Positions 1 to 6,229 of a DNA stretch of 6,340 bases are shown piece by piece. The stretch is taken from assembly GCA_900546355.1 (NCBI GenBank), contig URCM01000136.1:1-6340 (forward strand), in the 5' to 3' direction. Source of the DNA: an uncultured Bacteroides sp. (GTDB taxonomy: Bacteria; Bacteroidota; Bacteroidia; Bacteroidales; Bacteroidaceae). A program made the translations under genes and the position numbers. The notes under the pieces were generated by a model. The model worked only from the letters and a program-made list of their open reading frames with translations, ran no database searches and had not been told where the DNA came from. Numbering within the stretch: position 1 is the first letter of the stretch; each line of letters starts with the position of its first letter.

Positions 1-44
1 CGCCGATGGTACTGCGCAAGCGGGAGAGTAGGTAGCCGCCGTCT
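1..44 (+). rRNA. rrf: 5S ribosomal RNA, 3' end only
   Basis: This is the 3' part of a 5S rRNA gene, the last gene of a ribosomal RNA operon that continues to the left of the window. The stretch GATGGTACTGCGCAAGCGGG followed by GAGAGTAGG is the characteristic 3' portion of bacterial 5S rRNA (helices IV and V), and the GCCGCCG that follows would be the 3' strand of the closing helix I. The mature 3' end is estimated from the end of that helix and could be off by a few bases. A rho-independent terminator begins about five bases later, as expected at the end of an rrn operon. The helix I partner strand lies outside the window, so pairing cannot be checked. Confidence 0.9.
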
Positions 45-48
45 TGGG

Positions 49-87
49 AATCCCCTTCATCTGATATAGGTGAGGGGGATTTTTTTT
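49..87 (+). terminator. rho-independent terminator of the rRNA operon
   Basis: A 13-bp stem is formed by AATCCCCTTCATC (49-61) and GGTGAGGGGGATT (69-81), with two G-T wobbles and a 7-base loop TGATATA. It is followed by a run of T to position 87. Its place directly after the 5S rRNA makes it the terminator of the rrn operon. The T-run is also the site where the neighbouring insertion sequence has landed. Confidence 0.9.
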
Positions 88-88
88 A
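81..88. repeat. left copy of the probable target-site duplication
   Basis: TTTTTTTA lies directly outside the left terminal inverted repeat. It matches ATTTTTTA at 1173-1180 in 7 of 8 positions. IS1595-family elements are known to make 8-bp duplications at AT-rich targets. Because the sequence is nearly a T homopolymer, the exact boundary is uncertain by one or two bases. Confidence 0.5.
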
Positions 89-111
89 ATGAATATCCTC
101 AATTGCCCTAA
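89..111 (+). repeat. left terminal inverted repeat of the IS
   Basis: Starts ATGAATATCCTCAAT and ends CCTAA. It is the reverse complement of 1150-1172 apart from two transitions near the inner end (T/C at 104 and C/T at 106 relative to the other arm). The transposase stop codon lies directly inside it (112-114). Confidence 0.88.
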
Positions 112-1067
112 TCAGTAAATCCTATGTTTGAAATCGGCCTTATAGGAACAAGCACAAAGTTCAAGCCTTTCAAAGGGCCTGAACCCGAAATACCTTCTGT
201 TGAACTTGTAACAGAACTCGTTGAGGTAAGCTGCAGGAACTCCGCCTTTATGTCATGGTAAGTGTCCAGTATGCTCCTTTTGGCGTTGCTGATGGCGATA
301 TGCACCCACGGCAAGACTTGCCCACTTTCTTCTTGTCATCCATGACGACGGCCTTATGGGAAGATACCGCCCCGTCCTTTTCAAGGGGTGCGTATGTGTT
401 GGCTCCATCCGTCGTGACATTTGCCTTACCGTCCGTCGCCTGTTTTATCTAAGGTGTCTCTGTGGACGCTTTCAAATAGTCTATGACTTCTATCTTTATG
501 TGTCCCACGGCTTTGGGAGCGCTCCTTTTCTTGTCGGAAGGAACTTCGGGAAAGCTGCTCTCGGCCATGACAAGGACGGAGGTCTTGCGCTGGCTTCCAC
601 GTCCGCGTTTCAAGGGACAATCTTTCTGTTCTTCAGGCGTTTCGGTGGAGAAGAAGCCTTCGTCTATCTCCACGTCCCCGTGAAGGCTGTAGCGTGCATC
701 CCGCTTGCCCATCACGTCACGGAGCTTTGCACCATTTCCCATACGGGCTGGTAACGCTTGCGACCCAATTGCCGCTGGATTTCCCTGGCGGATATGGTAC
801 GCTTGGTCGCCGTCAGGAGAAACATCGTGGCGAACCAGTCACGTACAGGCAGGTTGCTTCCCTGCATCACAGTGCCGGAACGGAGCGTGGTCTCATGACC
901 GCAGCGGCTGCATATCCAAGACTTGTGCGCCTTGTCCCAATACTGGTGCGTACAACCGCAACGGCTGCAGCTAAGACAATGATCCTCGCGGAAGCGGCGC
1001 AGGGCTTCACGCAGGTTTCCTCGTCAGGATAGACTTCGGAAAAATTCAGAAGTGTCAACTCTTTCAT
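112..1067 (-). pseudogene. IS1595-family transposase, frameshifted and nonsense-mutated
   Basis: Reading from 1067 down to a TGA at 112-114, restoring one base at each of four places gives a continuous frame of about 319 codons, a normal family length. Losses map near 1010 (after DEETC), 726-728 (after WEMVQ), 313-314 (after VGKS) and about 228-236 (after AEFLQ). A TAG at 449-451 also interrupts the frame before IKQATDGKANV. Recognisable parts in order are an N-terminal zinc ribbon (CLSC, CGC, then CSRCG), the segment TLRSGTVMQ, the motif VEIDEGFF with the first catalytic Asp, VTTDGANTY with the second, WVHIAISNAKR with the third-position Asn region, and the C-terminal YLNEFCYKFNRRYFG. The start at 1067 is preferred over the ATG at 1073 because AGGAGG at 1080-1075 then sits 7 bases away rather than one. 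The product would be non-functional unless the lesions are sequencing errors. Confidence 0.9.
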
Positions 1068-1074
1068 ATTCATT

Positions 1075-1080
1075 CCTCCT
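1075..1080 (-). promoter_or_regulatory. strong Shine-Dalgarno of the transposase
   Basis: AGGAGG on the minus strand, 7 bases before the ATG at 1067 and only one base before the ATG at 1073. This decides the start in favour of 1067. Such a strong site contrasts with the weak or absent Shine-Dalgarno sequences of the host genes in this window. Confidence 0.6.
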
Positions 1081-1149
1081 GCATGTCATTATGCAAAAAC
1101 TGTTCCCGAAGACATCATTGGCATGCCACTAAGATTAAACTTTGCTAAT

Positions 1150-1172
1150 TTAGGACGATTGAGGATATTCAT
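1150..1172 (-). repeat. right terminal inverted repeat of the IS
   Basis: Begins TTAGGACGATTGAGG and ends ATATTCAT. It is the inverted partner of 89-111, matching in 21 of 23 positions. Confidence 0.88.
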
Positions 1173-1180
1173 ATTTTTTA
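1173..1180. repeat. right copy of the probable target-site duplication
   Basis: ATTTTTTA directly follows the right inverted repeat and matches 81-88 in 7 of 8 positions. The left copy would have lost the first A to T, which is plausible in a T-run but leaves the boundary unsure. Confidence 0.5.
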
Positions 1181-1212
1181 TGCTTGAAGGTGAGTATATC
1201 AAGTTGTTTTTG

Positions 1213-1220
1213 TATATTTG
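1213..1220 (+). promoter_or_regulatory. probable -7 box of the marC-cls promoter
   Basis: TATATTTG is a perfect match to the Bacteroidota -7 element TAnnTTTG and lies 22 bases upstream of the ATG at 1243. That implies a very short 5' leader. No TTTG -33 element is seen at the usual 19-base spacing; the nearest TTG is at 1184-1186, which is too far. The box lies outside the insertion sequence, so it belongs to the original chromosome. Confidence 0.45.
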
Positions 1221-1242
1221 ACCGGACTTAATAAATTATGAT

Positions 1243-1887
1243 ATGGATATAATTCTTCCTTATGCATTGCTTTGTTTCACTTCGTTTTTTACATTGACTA
1301 ATCCATTAGGAACGATGCCGGTGTTTTTAACGATGACAAACGGTTTGGGTGATAAAGAACGTCGTCACATTGTAAAACGTGCGACTATCATTTCTTTTAT
1401 TATTTTGATGTCGTTTACTTTTTTTGGTCAATTCTTGTTTAAGTTTTTTGGTATTTCAACTAATGGCTTTAGAATAGCAGCGGGCATTATTATCCTAAAG
1501 ATAGGGTATGACATGTTGCAGGCTCGATATACTAATACGAAATTGAAAGATGAAGAGATTAGAACTTATGCGGATGATATATCTATAACTCCTCTTTCCA
1601 TTCCGATGTTGTGTGGTCCTGGAGCAATAGCCAACGGGATTATTATGATGAGCGATGCTTCTACATGGGAACTGAAAGTAACGTTAGTGACGGTTATAGC
1701 AATAGTCTATGTGCTTACTTTTATTATTCTTTGCTTGTCTACTCGATTAGTCAAGGTGATAGGTGAAACGGGAAATAATGTAATGATGCGTTTGATGGGG
1801 CTTATCTTGATGGTGATAGCCGTGGAATGTTTTGTTAGTGGAGTGAAGCCTATTTTAGTAGATATTATTCATTCTTCTATATTATAA
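1243..1887 (+). CDS. MarC family integral membrane protein
   Basis: A 214-residue inner-membrane protein of the MarC (UPF0056) family. The Escherichia coli founder was named for multiple antibiotic resistance, but that role was later withdrawn, and the family's substrate is not settled. About six hydrophobic segments are visible, roughly at 5-29, 47-69, 74-92, 115-136, 146-167 and 181-205. Family signatures include TNPLGTMPVF (N20, P21) in the first segment, PLSIPMLCGPGAIA (117-130) opening the second half, and MRLMGLILM (182-190) in the last segment. The two halves look like the internal repeat usual for this family. Length is normal. The ATG at 1243 is the only good start, since the ATG at 1238 closes almost at once, and no clear Shine-Dalgarno is present. 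It is the first gene of a likely two-gene unit with cardiolipin synthase, four bases downstream. Confidence 0.92.
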   Translation: MDIILPYALLCFTSFFTLTNPLGTMPVFLTMTNGLGDKERRHIVKRATIISFIILMSFTFFGQFLFKFFGISTNGFRIAAGIIILKIGYDMLQARYTNTKLKDEEIRTYADDISITPLSIPMLCGPGAIANGIIMMSDASTWELKVTLVTVIAIVYVLTFIILCLSTRLVKVIGETGNNVMMRLMGLILMVIAVECFVSGVKPILVDIIHSSIL

Positions 1888-1891
1888 AACT

Positions 1892-3325
1892 ATGGATGTG
1901 CTTGTTTGGGAAGATATCTTTGGAAGTGTCTTTCATATTTTGTATTTGGCGGTGATCTTGACGACCATATTCGTGGTTATTCTTGATAATCGCAATCCGG
2001 TGAAGACAATGGCATGGATGTTGATTCTGTTTTTCTTGCCGGTCATAGGATTGGTTTTTTATTTCTTTTTTGGGCGTGACACACGTAAGGAGCACCTGAT
2101 AAGTAAAAAAGGATATTCAAGGTTGAGTAAGCGTCCGATGGCGGAGTATCAGGCACAGGAGGCATTTCATGATTTAGATAAAAAGAATGCATTGGTTCTG
2201 TTTTTCAGGAAAGTCAATAATGCTTTGCCTTTTGATGGAAATCAAGTGGATATGTATACCGATGGGTATGCGATGTTGCAAGCCTTGATGCATGAGATTA
2301 GCTTGGCGAAACATCATATTCATTTGCAGTTTTATATATTCGAAAATGACCCAGTGGGGCGTTTGTTGCGCGATTTGTTGATTGACAAGGCTCGTGAGGG
2401 AGTAAAGATTCGTTTATTGTACGATGATGTAGGATGTTGGAAGGTGAATCGTTTGTTTTATGATGAGATGTTGTGTGAGGGTATCGAAGTGCAAAGTTTT
2501 TTAAAGGTGCGTTTCCCCCGTTTCACTAGTAAGGTAAATTATCGTAATCATCGGAAGATAGCGATTATTGATGGGAAGGTAGGTTTTATAGGGGGAATGA
2601 ATATAGCGGAGCGTTATTTGAAGGGCTTTTCGTGGGGAATATGGCGAGATACACATCTACGTATTAAGGGAAAGGCGGTGTATGGTTTGCAGACTTCGTT
2701 TTTAACTGATTGGTATTTTGTAGATCGGATGTTGCTTACCTCTTCCGAATATTTTCCTAAAATAGAAGAGGAAGGTGATGTCGTAGCCCAAATCGTGACT
2801 TCCGACCCTGTGGGAGGATGGCATGATATCATGCAGGGATTGGTGAAGGCTTTGTGTTCGGCAAAACGTTATTTTTATATCGAAACGCCTTATTTACTTC
2901 CTACGGATGAAGTGATTATCGCTCTTCAGACGGCGGCTCTTGCTGGCGTTGATGTTCGGATTATGTTACCTAAACGGGCGGATGCTTTTATTATCCATAA
3001 AGGTTCTTTATCTTATTTGGATGAATTGATGCGTGCCGGCGTCAAGGTATATCTTTATCGGAAAGGTTTTTTGCATTCCAAGGTATGGGTGTCCGATGAT
3101 GAATGGGCATCGGTCGGTTCTACAAATATGGATTTCCGCAGTTTTGAACATAATTTCGAAGTAAATGCATTTCTTTATGATAGGGAAATGGCTTTGCGTC
3201 TGAAAGAAATCTTTTTAGCCGACCAAAAAAATAGCCTTTCACTTTCTCGCAAAATATGGAGCAAACGCTCGTGGAAGAGTAAGATAACCGAGTCCATCGT
3301 GCGTTTGCTGGCTCCTTTGCTTTAG
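1892..3325 (+). CDS. cls: cardiolipin synthase (phospholipase D superfamily)
   Basis: A 477-residue cardiolipin synthase that joins two phosphatidylglycerol molecules into cardiolipin and glycerol at the inner membrane. Two N-terminal membrane helices (about 13-31 and 40-61) form the PLDc_N segment, ending in the typical FFFGRD. Two phospholipase D catalytic HKD motifs follow. The first is at 220-227 (H220, K222, D227) followed by GGMN, and the second at 395-402 (H395, K397, D402) followed by GSTNMDFRS. All six key residues are present and the length is normal for bacterial Cls of the ClsA type. The C-terminal tail is basic and ends in a hydrophobic stretch (IVRLLAPLL), plausibly membrane-contacting. 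The gene starts four bases after the MarC-family stop with no Shine-Dalgarno, which suggests translational coupling and a shared transcript. Its stop is one base from the stop of the convergent rsmD, with no room for a separate terminator. Confidence 0.95.
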   Translation: MDVLVWEDIFGSVFHILYLAVILTTIFVVILDNRNPVKTMAWMLILFFLPVIGLVFYFFFGRDTRKEHLISKKGYSRLSKRPMAEYQAQEAFHDLDKKNALVLFFRKVNNALPFDGNQVDMYTDGYAMLQALMHEISLAKHHIHLQFYIFENDPVGRLLRDLLIDKAREGVKIRLLYDDVGCWKVNRLFYDEMLCEGIEVQSFLKVRFPRFTSKVNYRNHRKIAIIDGKVGFIGGMNIAERYLKGFSWGIWRDTHLRIKGKAVYGLQTSFLTDWYFVDRMLLTSSEYFPKIEEEGDVVAQIVTSDPVGGWHDIMQGLVKALCSAKRYFYIETPYLLPTDEVIIALQTAALAGVDVRIMLPKRADAFIIHKGSLSYLDELMRAGVKVYLYRKGFLHSKVWVSDDEWASVGSTNMDFRSFEHNFEVNAFLYDREMALRLKEIFLADQKNSLSLSRKIWSKRSWKSKITESIVRLLAPLL

Positions 3326-3326
3326 T

Positions 3327-3860
3327 TTAGCGGAAAAACGAGAAGTTTACGCTTCCATAGTGCCGGTGTTCGGAAAAATGCGGATGGTTTTCGAAATTGA
3401 AGTCTTTGCCGTGCTCTAATACGAACAGTCCTTCCGGCTTGAGCAGTTCGTGTCCGAATATCTTGTCGGGAATGTCAGCCAGTTCGGGTAAGGCATAAGG
3501 AGGGTCGGCGAAAATCAAATCGAATTGTTCCCGGCATTTACTGATGTATTTGAATACATCTCCTCGTACTGTCCAGCATTTGTCTGTTTTTATTTCTTTC
3601 ATTACTTTACAGATGAAGGCATAGTGTTGCGGGTCTTTTTCTACCGACACTACCTTGTCACATCCTCGCGATAACAGTTCAAGGCTGATGCTCCCTGTAC
3701 CAGCGAACAAGTCGAGAGCTGTTACTCCATTTTCAAAATCAAAATAGTTGTTCAATACATTGAACAGATTTTCTTTAGCGAAATCGGTGGTAGGGCGTGC
3801 CTTGAAAGTAGGGGGCACGTCGAACCTGCGGTGTTTGTATATTCCACTTATTACTCGCAT
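3327..3860 (-). CDS. rsmD: 16S rRNA (guanine966-N2)-methyltransferase RsmD
   Basis: A 177-residue class I SAM-dependent methyltransferase of the RsmD family, which methylates G966 (E. coli numbering) of 16S rRNA late in 30S subunit assembly. Visible features in order are the start MRVISGIYKHR, the family motif RPTTDFAKENLFN (22-34), the SAM-binding motif I LDLFAGTGS (49-57), the acidic residue E74 in VSVEKD that should contact SAM ribose, and the catalytic motif IV ADPPY (118-122). The C-terminal part (about 140-176) completes the fold. It is slightly short next to the E. coli enzyme (about 198 residues) but normal for this phylum. Its ATG lies inside the end of the DUF3822 gene, a 10-base overlap, with no Shine-Dalgarno, so translation probably depends on ribosomes finishing the upstream gene. 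Confidence 0.93.
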   Translation of the reverse strand: MRVISGIYKHRRFDVPPTFKARPTTDFAKENLFNVLNNYFDFENGVTALDLFAGTGSISLELLSRGCDKVVSVEKDPQHYAFICKVMKEIKTDKCWTVRGDVFKYISKCREQFDLIFADPPYALPELADIPDKIFGHELLKPEGLFVLEHGKDFNFENHPHFSEHRHYGSVNFSFFR

Positions 3861-4681
3861 ATCAGTAAGGATTGAATGTCGAAAGGGATGTCTTCCGACA
3901 TGCTTTCCGAAGCGTCGGAAGTGCCCGTTCGAGGATTAATAATAAAGATTTTCAGAATAAATTGTCTTAAGAAGCCGATAAGTTCGTTCCGCTCTTCTTG
4001 GGATGCTCCTGTAAGGTGTAACTCATCTTGTTCCGCATCGTATTCTAATTGTTTCCAAAGGTTAAGCAGATAATACGAGCGGTCTTCATTGTTGTTTACG
4101 GGATAGGTATTGGCCAGTTGTAATTTTCCGTATTCAAAGCAAAATACTTCCATATTGTCGGTGTGTAAGTTGGCATAGATTTTCCGCCCTCCTTTTTGTT
4201 TGCTTAACAGGGTGAGATGTTCTAGCTGGGAGCTGACCGTAGCGAAAAAACGTATGCGGGGAAAACGTTCGGACAAGAATACATGAGTCAACTTGTCGAT
4301 GGAAAATAATACCACCACGTTGCTGTTACCCAGTATGTTACATAAAACGATTTCATTGTTCCGCATAGGCAGGTTCTGATAGAAAATCGTTTCCATTTGT
4401 TCGTCTTCGAAGAGTTCGAGAGGAACAGTAGTATAGCGTAAAGTATGAATCAGGATATTGGTTTGGTAGTATTCGGCATTTAGTTCGGGCGTTTGTGCCA
4501 AGAAACTTTTTACATTGGCTGCCATTGAGCGTTGTACGTTTACCGGAGTATGTCGGAAGAACATTACGTTTTTTTCTTCCTTTGGGTGAACAGCAAAAGA
4601 AAATCCATCCGGGCTAAGGCGAATGGATAGCATATATTGCTCTGTATGGGTCAAATCTATATCTTTTTTTGTCGTATTCAT
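3851..4681 (-). CDS. DUF3822 family protein of unknown function
   Basis: A 276-residue soluble protein that I recognise as DUF3822, a family I know from Bacteroidetes and usually seen just upstream of rsmD. No signal peptide or membrane segment is seen. The sequence appears to have two related halves. One opens with YMLSIRLSPDGFSFAVHP (16-33), the other with KIYANLHTDNMEVFCFEYG (167-185), then a helix YYLLNLWKQLEYD and LHLTG (221-225). This alternation of strand-rich openings and a helix before L-x-L-x-G resembles the actin/PilM-like fold, and from memory a Bacteroides homologue was described with such a fold, which I cannot verify here. No clear ATP phosphate loops are visible, so nucleotide binding is doubtful. 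The acidic tail ending PFDIQSLLICE looks conserved. The ATG at 4681 has AGGA eight bases upstream. Function unknown; ribosome or rRNA maturation is only inferred from its neighbour. Confidence 0.85.
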   Translation of the reverse strand: MNTTKKDIDLTHTEQYMLSIRLSPDGFSFAVHPKEEKNVMFFRHTPVNVQRSMAANVKSFLAQTPELNAEYYQTNILIHTLRYTTVPLELFEDEQMETIFYQNLPMRNNEIVLCNILGNSNVVVLFSIDKLTHVFLSERFPRIRFFATVSSQLEHLTLLSKQKGGRKIYANLHTDNMEVFCFEYGKLQLANTYPVNNNEDRSYYLLNLWKQLEYDAEQDELHLTGASQEERNELIGFLRQFILKIFIINPRTGTSDASESMSEDIPFDIQSLLICE

Positions 4682-4740
4682 TCCAAATATCCTGTTTTTA
4701 GTTTATATTCGTGCGTGGAAACAATATATATAGGATAAGT
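4682..4740. promoter_or_regulatory. divergent promoter region between DUF3822-rsmD and the helicase
   Basis: These 59 AT-rich bases must hold the promoters of both divergent units. On the plus strand TATATTCG (4704-4711) is one mismatch from the TAnnTTTG box, but no -33 TTTG is at the right distance. The minus strand has no better than TATATTGT. A symmetric run of ATATATAT lies at 4723-4730. AGGA at 4732-4735 is a reasonable ribosome-binding site for the helicase ATG at 4741, and AGGA on the minus strand (about 4693-4690) serves DUF3822. Confidence 0.35.
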
Positions 4741-6156
4741 ATGTTAACTATGCAATTAGTGGAGCAAATAAAGCGAAAATTTTTTAATAAACCAACTCCC
4801 GAACAAGAAAACACGATGAATTTGCTGGCGGATTTTCTTTTGTCGACCGATTCAGACGGCGTTTTCTTGTTGAAAGGATATGCGGGGACGGGAAAGACCA
4901 GCATGGTGAGCGCACTGGTGAAGACCTTGGACGAGTTGAAACAGAAGTGCATCCTGCTCGCTCCTACGGGGCGTGCCGCCAAAGTGTTTTCACATTACGC
5001 GGGACATCCCGCTTACACTATCCACCGGAGGATATACCGCCAGCGCACGTTCTCGAACGAGTTGGATAATTTTACGATGAACGTCAACCTGCATCAGCAT
5101 ACGTTGTTCATCGTAGACGAAGCTTCGATGATTTCCAACGATGGCTTGTCGGGGAATATGTTCGGGAGCGGACGTTTGCTCGACGACTTGATACAATACG
5201 TCTATGGCGGTCAGGGATGCCGCCTGGTGCTGGTAGGCGATACCGCCCAGCTTCCTCCTGTGGGCGAGGACGAAAGTCCCGCCTTGTCCGCGGATGTGTT
5301 GAAAGGATACGGCTTGTCGGTGACGGAGTACGTGTTGACCCAAGTGGTACGCCAGAAGCTCGATTCGGGCATCCTGTATAATGCCACGGGGTTGCGTATG
5401 CAGATGAGTGAAGATTGTTTCGGAGTGATGCCCCGCATCCGTACCGCCGGATTTCCGGATATGTGCCGGATAACAGGAGCGGAGCTGATAGAGGCTATCA
5501 ATACGTGTTATGACCAGGCTGGGATGGACGAGACCATCATCATCTGCCGTTCGAACAAGCGTGCCGACTTGTATAATAACGGCATACGGAGCACCATTCT
5601 GTACCGCGAGGATGAATTGAATGCGGGAGATATGCTGATGGTGGCTAAAAACAATTATTTTTGGGGGGCTGAAGCGAAAGAGTTGGATTTTATCGCCAAC
5701 GGAGACATTGCCGAGGTACGCCGTGTGCGGAAGGTGCGCGAGATGTACGGTTTCCGTTTTGCCGATGTGCTTCTTTCTTTTCCCGATTACGGGGATATCG
5801 AGTTGGAAGTCAAGATTTTGTTGGATACGCTTCATTCCGGTTCGCCAGCCCTTTCCAAAGAGGAGAGCGACCGGTTGTTTTATGCGGTGCTTGAAGATTA
5901 TCAGGACATTACGGTCAAGAGCGAACGGATGAGAAAGATGAAGTCAGACCCGTGGTACAATGCCTTGCAGGTGAAGTATGCTTACGCCGTGACGTGTCAT
6001 AAGGCGCAAGGCGGTCAGTGGAAGCGGGTATTTATCGACCAGGGTTATATTGCCGAAGATATGCTTACTCCCGATTATTACCGATGGCTGTATACCGCTT
6101 TTACGCGGGCTACCGAAACATTGTATCTGGTGAATTTCAAAGAGGAAAATGAGTGA
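4741..6156 (+). CDS. RecD/Dda-like superfamily 1B DNA helicase
   Basis: A 471-residue ATP-dependent helicase of the RecD/Dda type, expected to move 5' to 3' on single-stranded DNA in repair, recombination or replication restart. All core motifs are present: Walker A GYAGTGKT (46-53), motif Ia LLAPTGRAA (72-80), Walker B IVDEAS (124-129), motif III LVGDTAQLPPV (164-174) with the sensing Gln170, motif IV VVRQ (202-205), NGD (320-322), motif V AVTCHKAQG (416-424) and motif VI YTAFTRA (451-457) with the arginine finger R456. Residues about 323-405 form an insertion in the second RecA domain that should be the SH3-like 2B region known from Dda and RecD2. It lacks the long N-terminal extension of RecD2 and has no RecB or RecC nearby, so it is not a RecBCD subunit. 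The ATG at 4741 is chosen over the GTG at 4711 because AGGA sits five bases before it; the ATG at 4750 is also possible. Codons are richer in G and C than in marC or cls. Confidence 0.93.
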   Translation: MLTMQLVEQIKRKFFNKPTPEQENTMNLLADFLLSTDSDGVFLLKGYAGTGKTSMVSALVKTLDELKQKCILLAPTGRAAKVFSHYAGHPAYTIHRRIYRQRTFSNELDNFTMNVNLHQHTLFIVDEASMISNDGLSGNMFGSGRLLDDLIQYVYGGQGCRLVLVGDTAQLPPVGEDESPALSADVLKGYGLSVTEYVLTQVVRQKLDSGILYNATGLRMQMSEDCFGVMPRIRTAGFPDMCRITGAELIEAINTCYDQAGMDETIIICRSNKRADLYNNGIRSTILYREDELNAGDMLMVAKNNYFWGAEAKELDFIANGDIAEVRRVRKVREMYGFRFADVLLSFPDYGDIELEVKILLDTLHSGSPALSKEESDRLFYAVLEDYQDITVKSERMRKMKSDPWYNALQVKYAYAVTCHKAQGGQWKRVFIDQGYIAEDMLTPDYYRWLYTAFTRATETLYLVNFKEENE

Positions 6157-6189
6157 AAAAAAGCTGTAACAAAGTTCTGCTTTTTCACT
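6152..6189 (+). terminator. possible weak terminator after the helicase
   Basis: AGTGAAAAAAAGC (6152-6164) can pair with GCTTTTTCACT (6179-6189) leaving two bulged A residues, around a 14-base loop. The hairpin includes the helicase stop codon. It is AT-rich and is not followed by a proper T-run, so it could be a weak terminator or chance. Confidence 0.35.
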
Positions 6190-6221
6190 ATTATTAACGG
6201 TGGTCAAAAGACTATTCTGGT

Positions 6222-6229
6222 TAACTTTG
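6222..6229 (+). promoter_or_regulatory. possible Bacteroidota -7 promoter box
   Basis: TAACTTTG is a perfect TAnnTTTG match followed by CA, in the intergenic space after the helicase. It lies 25 to 32 bases upstream of the ATG codons at 6254 and 6261. No TTTG is present at the -33 position, so support is partial. Confidence 0.4.

Larger units (their letters stand above)
89..1172 (-). mobile_element. IS1595-family insertion sequence, inactive copy
   Basis: An element of about 1.08 kb is bounded by 23-bp terminal inverted repeats that agree in 21 positions. It is flanked by a probable 8-bp duplication and carries one transposase gene on the minus strand. Size, repeat architecture and the zinc-ribbon plus DDE/N-type transposase all fit IS1595 (ISXO2-like), close to the subgroup whose transposases end in a YLNEFCYKFNRR-type motif. 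The element lies in the T-run of the rrn terminator, between the 5S gene and the marC-family gene, and its gene points toward the rRNA operon. The transposase is disrupted in five places, so the copy could move only if an intact relative supplied transposase. The positions 1081-1149 between the gene start and the right repeat presumably contain the element's own promoter, but I see no clear Bacteroidales box there. Confidence 0.9.

Noticed and set aside
356..754. A 132-codon open frame on the plus strand within the insertion sequence
   Set aside because: It runs antisense to the transposase, whose conserved residues on the minus strand explain the sequence. No family is recognised in the plus-strand product.
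694..1032. Overlapping plus-strand open frames in the zinc-ribbon part of the insertion sequence
   Set aside because: They are shadows of the minus-strand transposase and have no recognisable motif.
112..1067. Programmed frameshifting in the transposase
   Set aside because: IS1595-family transposases are normally a single frame, and here four separate shifts plus a stop codon would be needed. There is no slippery heptamer with a following structure at the sites.
1081..1149. Small palindromes such as GGCATGCC inside the right end of the insertion sequence as an operator
   Set aside because: They are short and lie in the region between the inverted repeat and the transposase start, where chance palindromes are expected. 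Nothing ties them to a regulator.
4711..4740. GTG at 4711 as the helicase start
   Set aside because: The ten extra residues carry no family feature, while AGGA at 4732-4735 is well placed for the ATG at 4741.
4990..5835. A 281-codon open frame on the minus strand inside the helicase gene
   Set aside because: It is antisense to a gene with every helicase motif intact, and its translation shows no recognisable domain. It is a by-product of the helicase's codon use.
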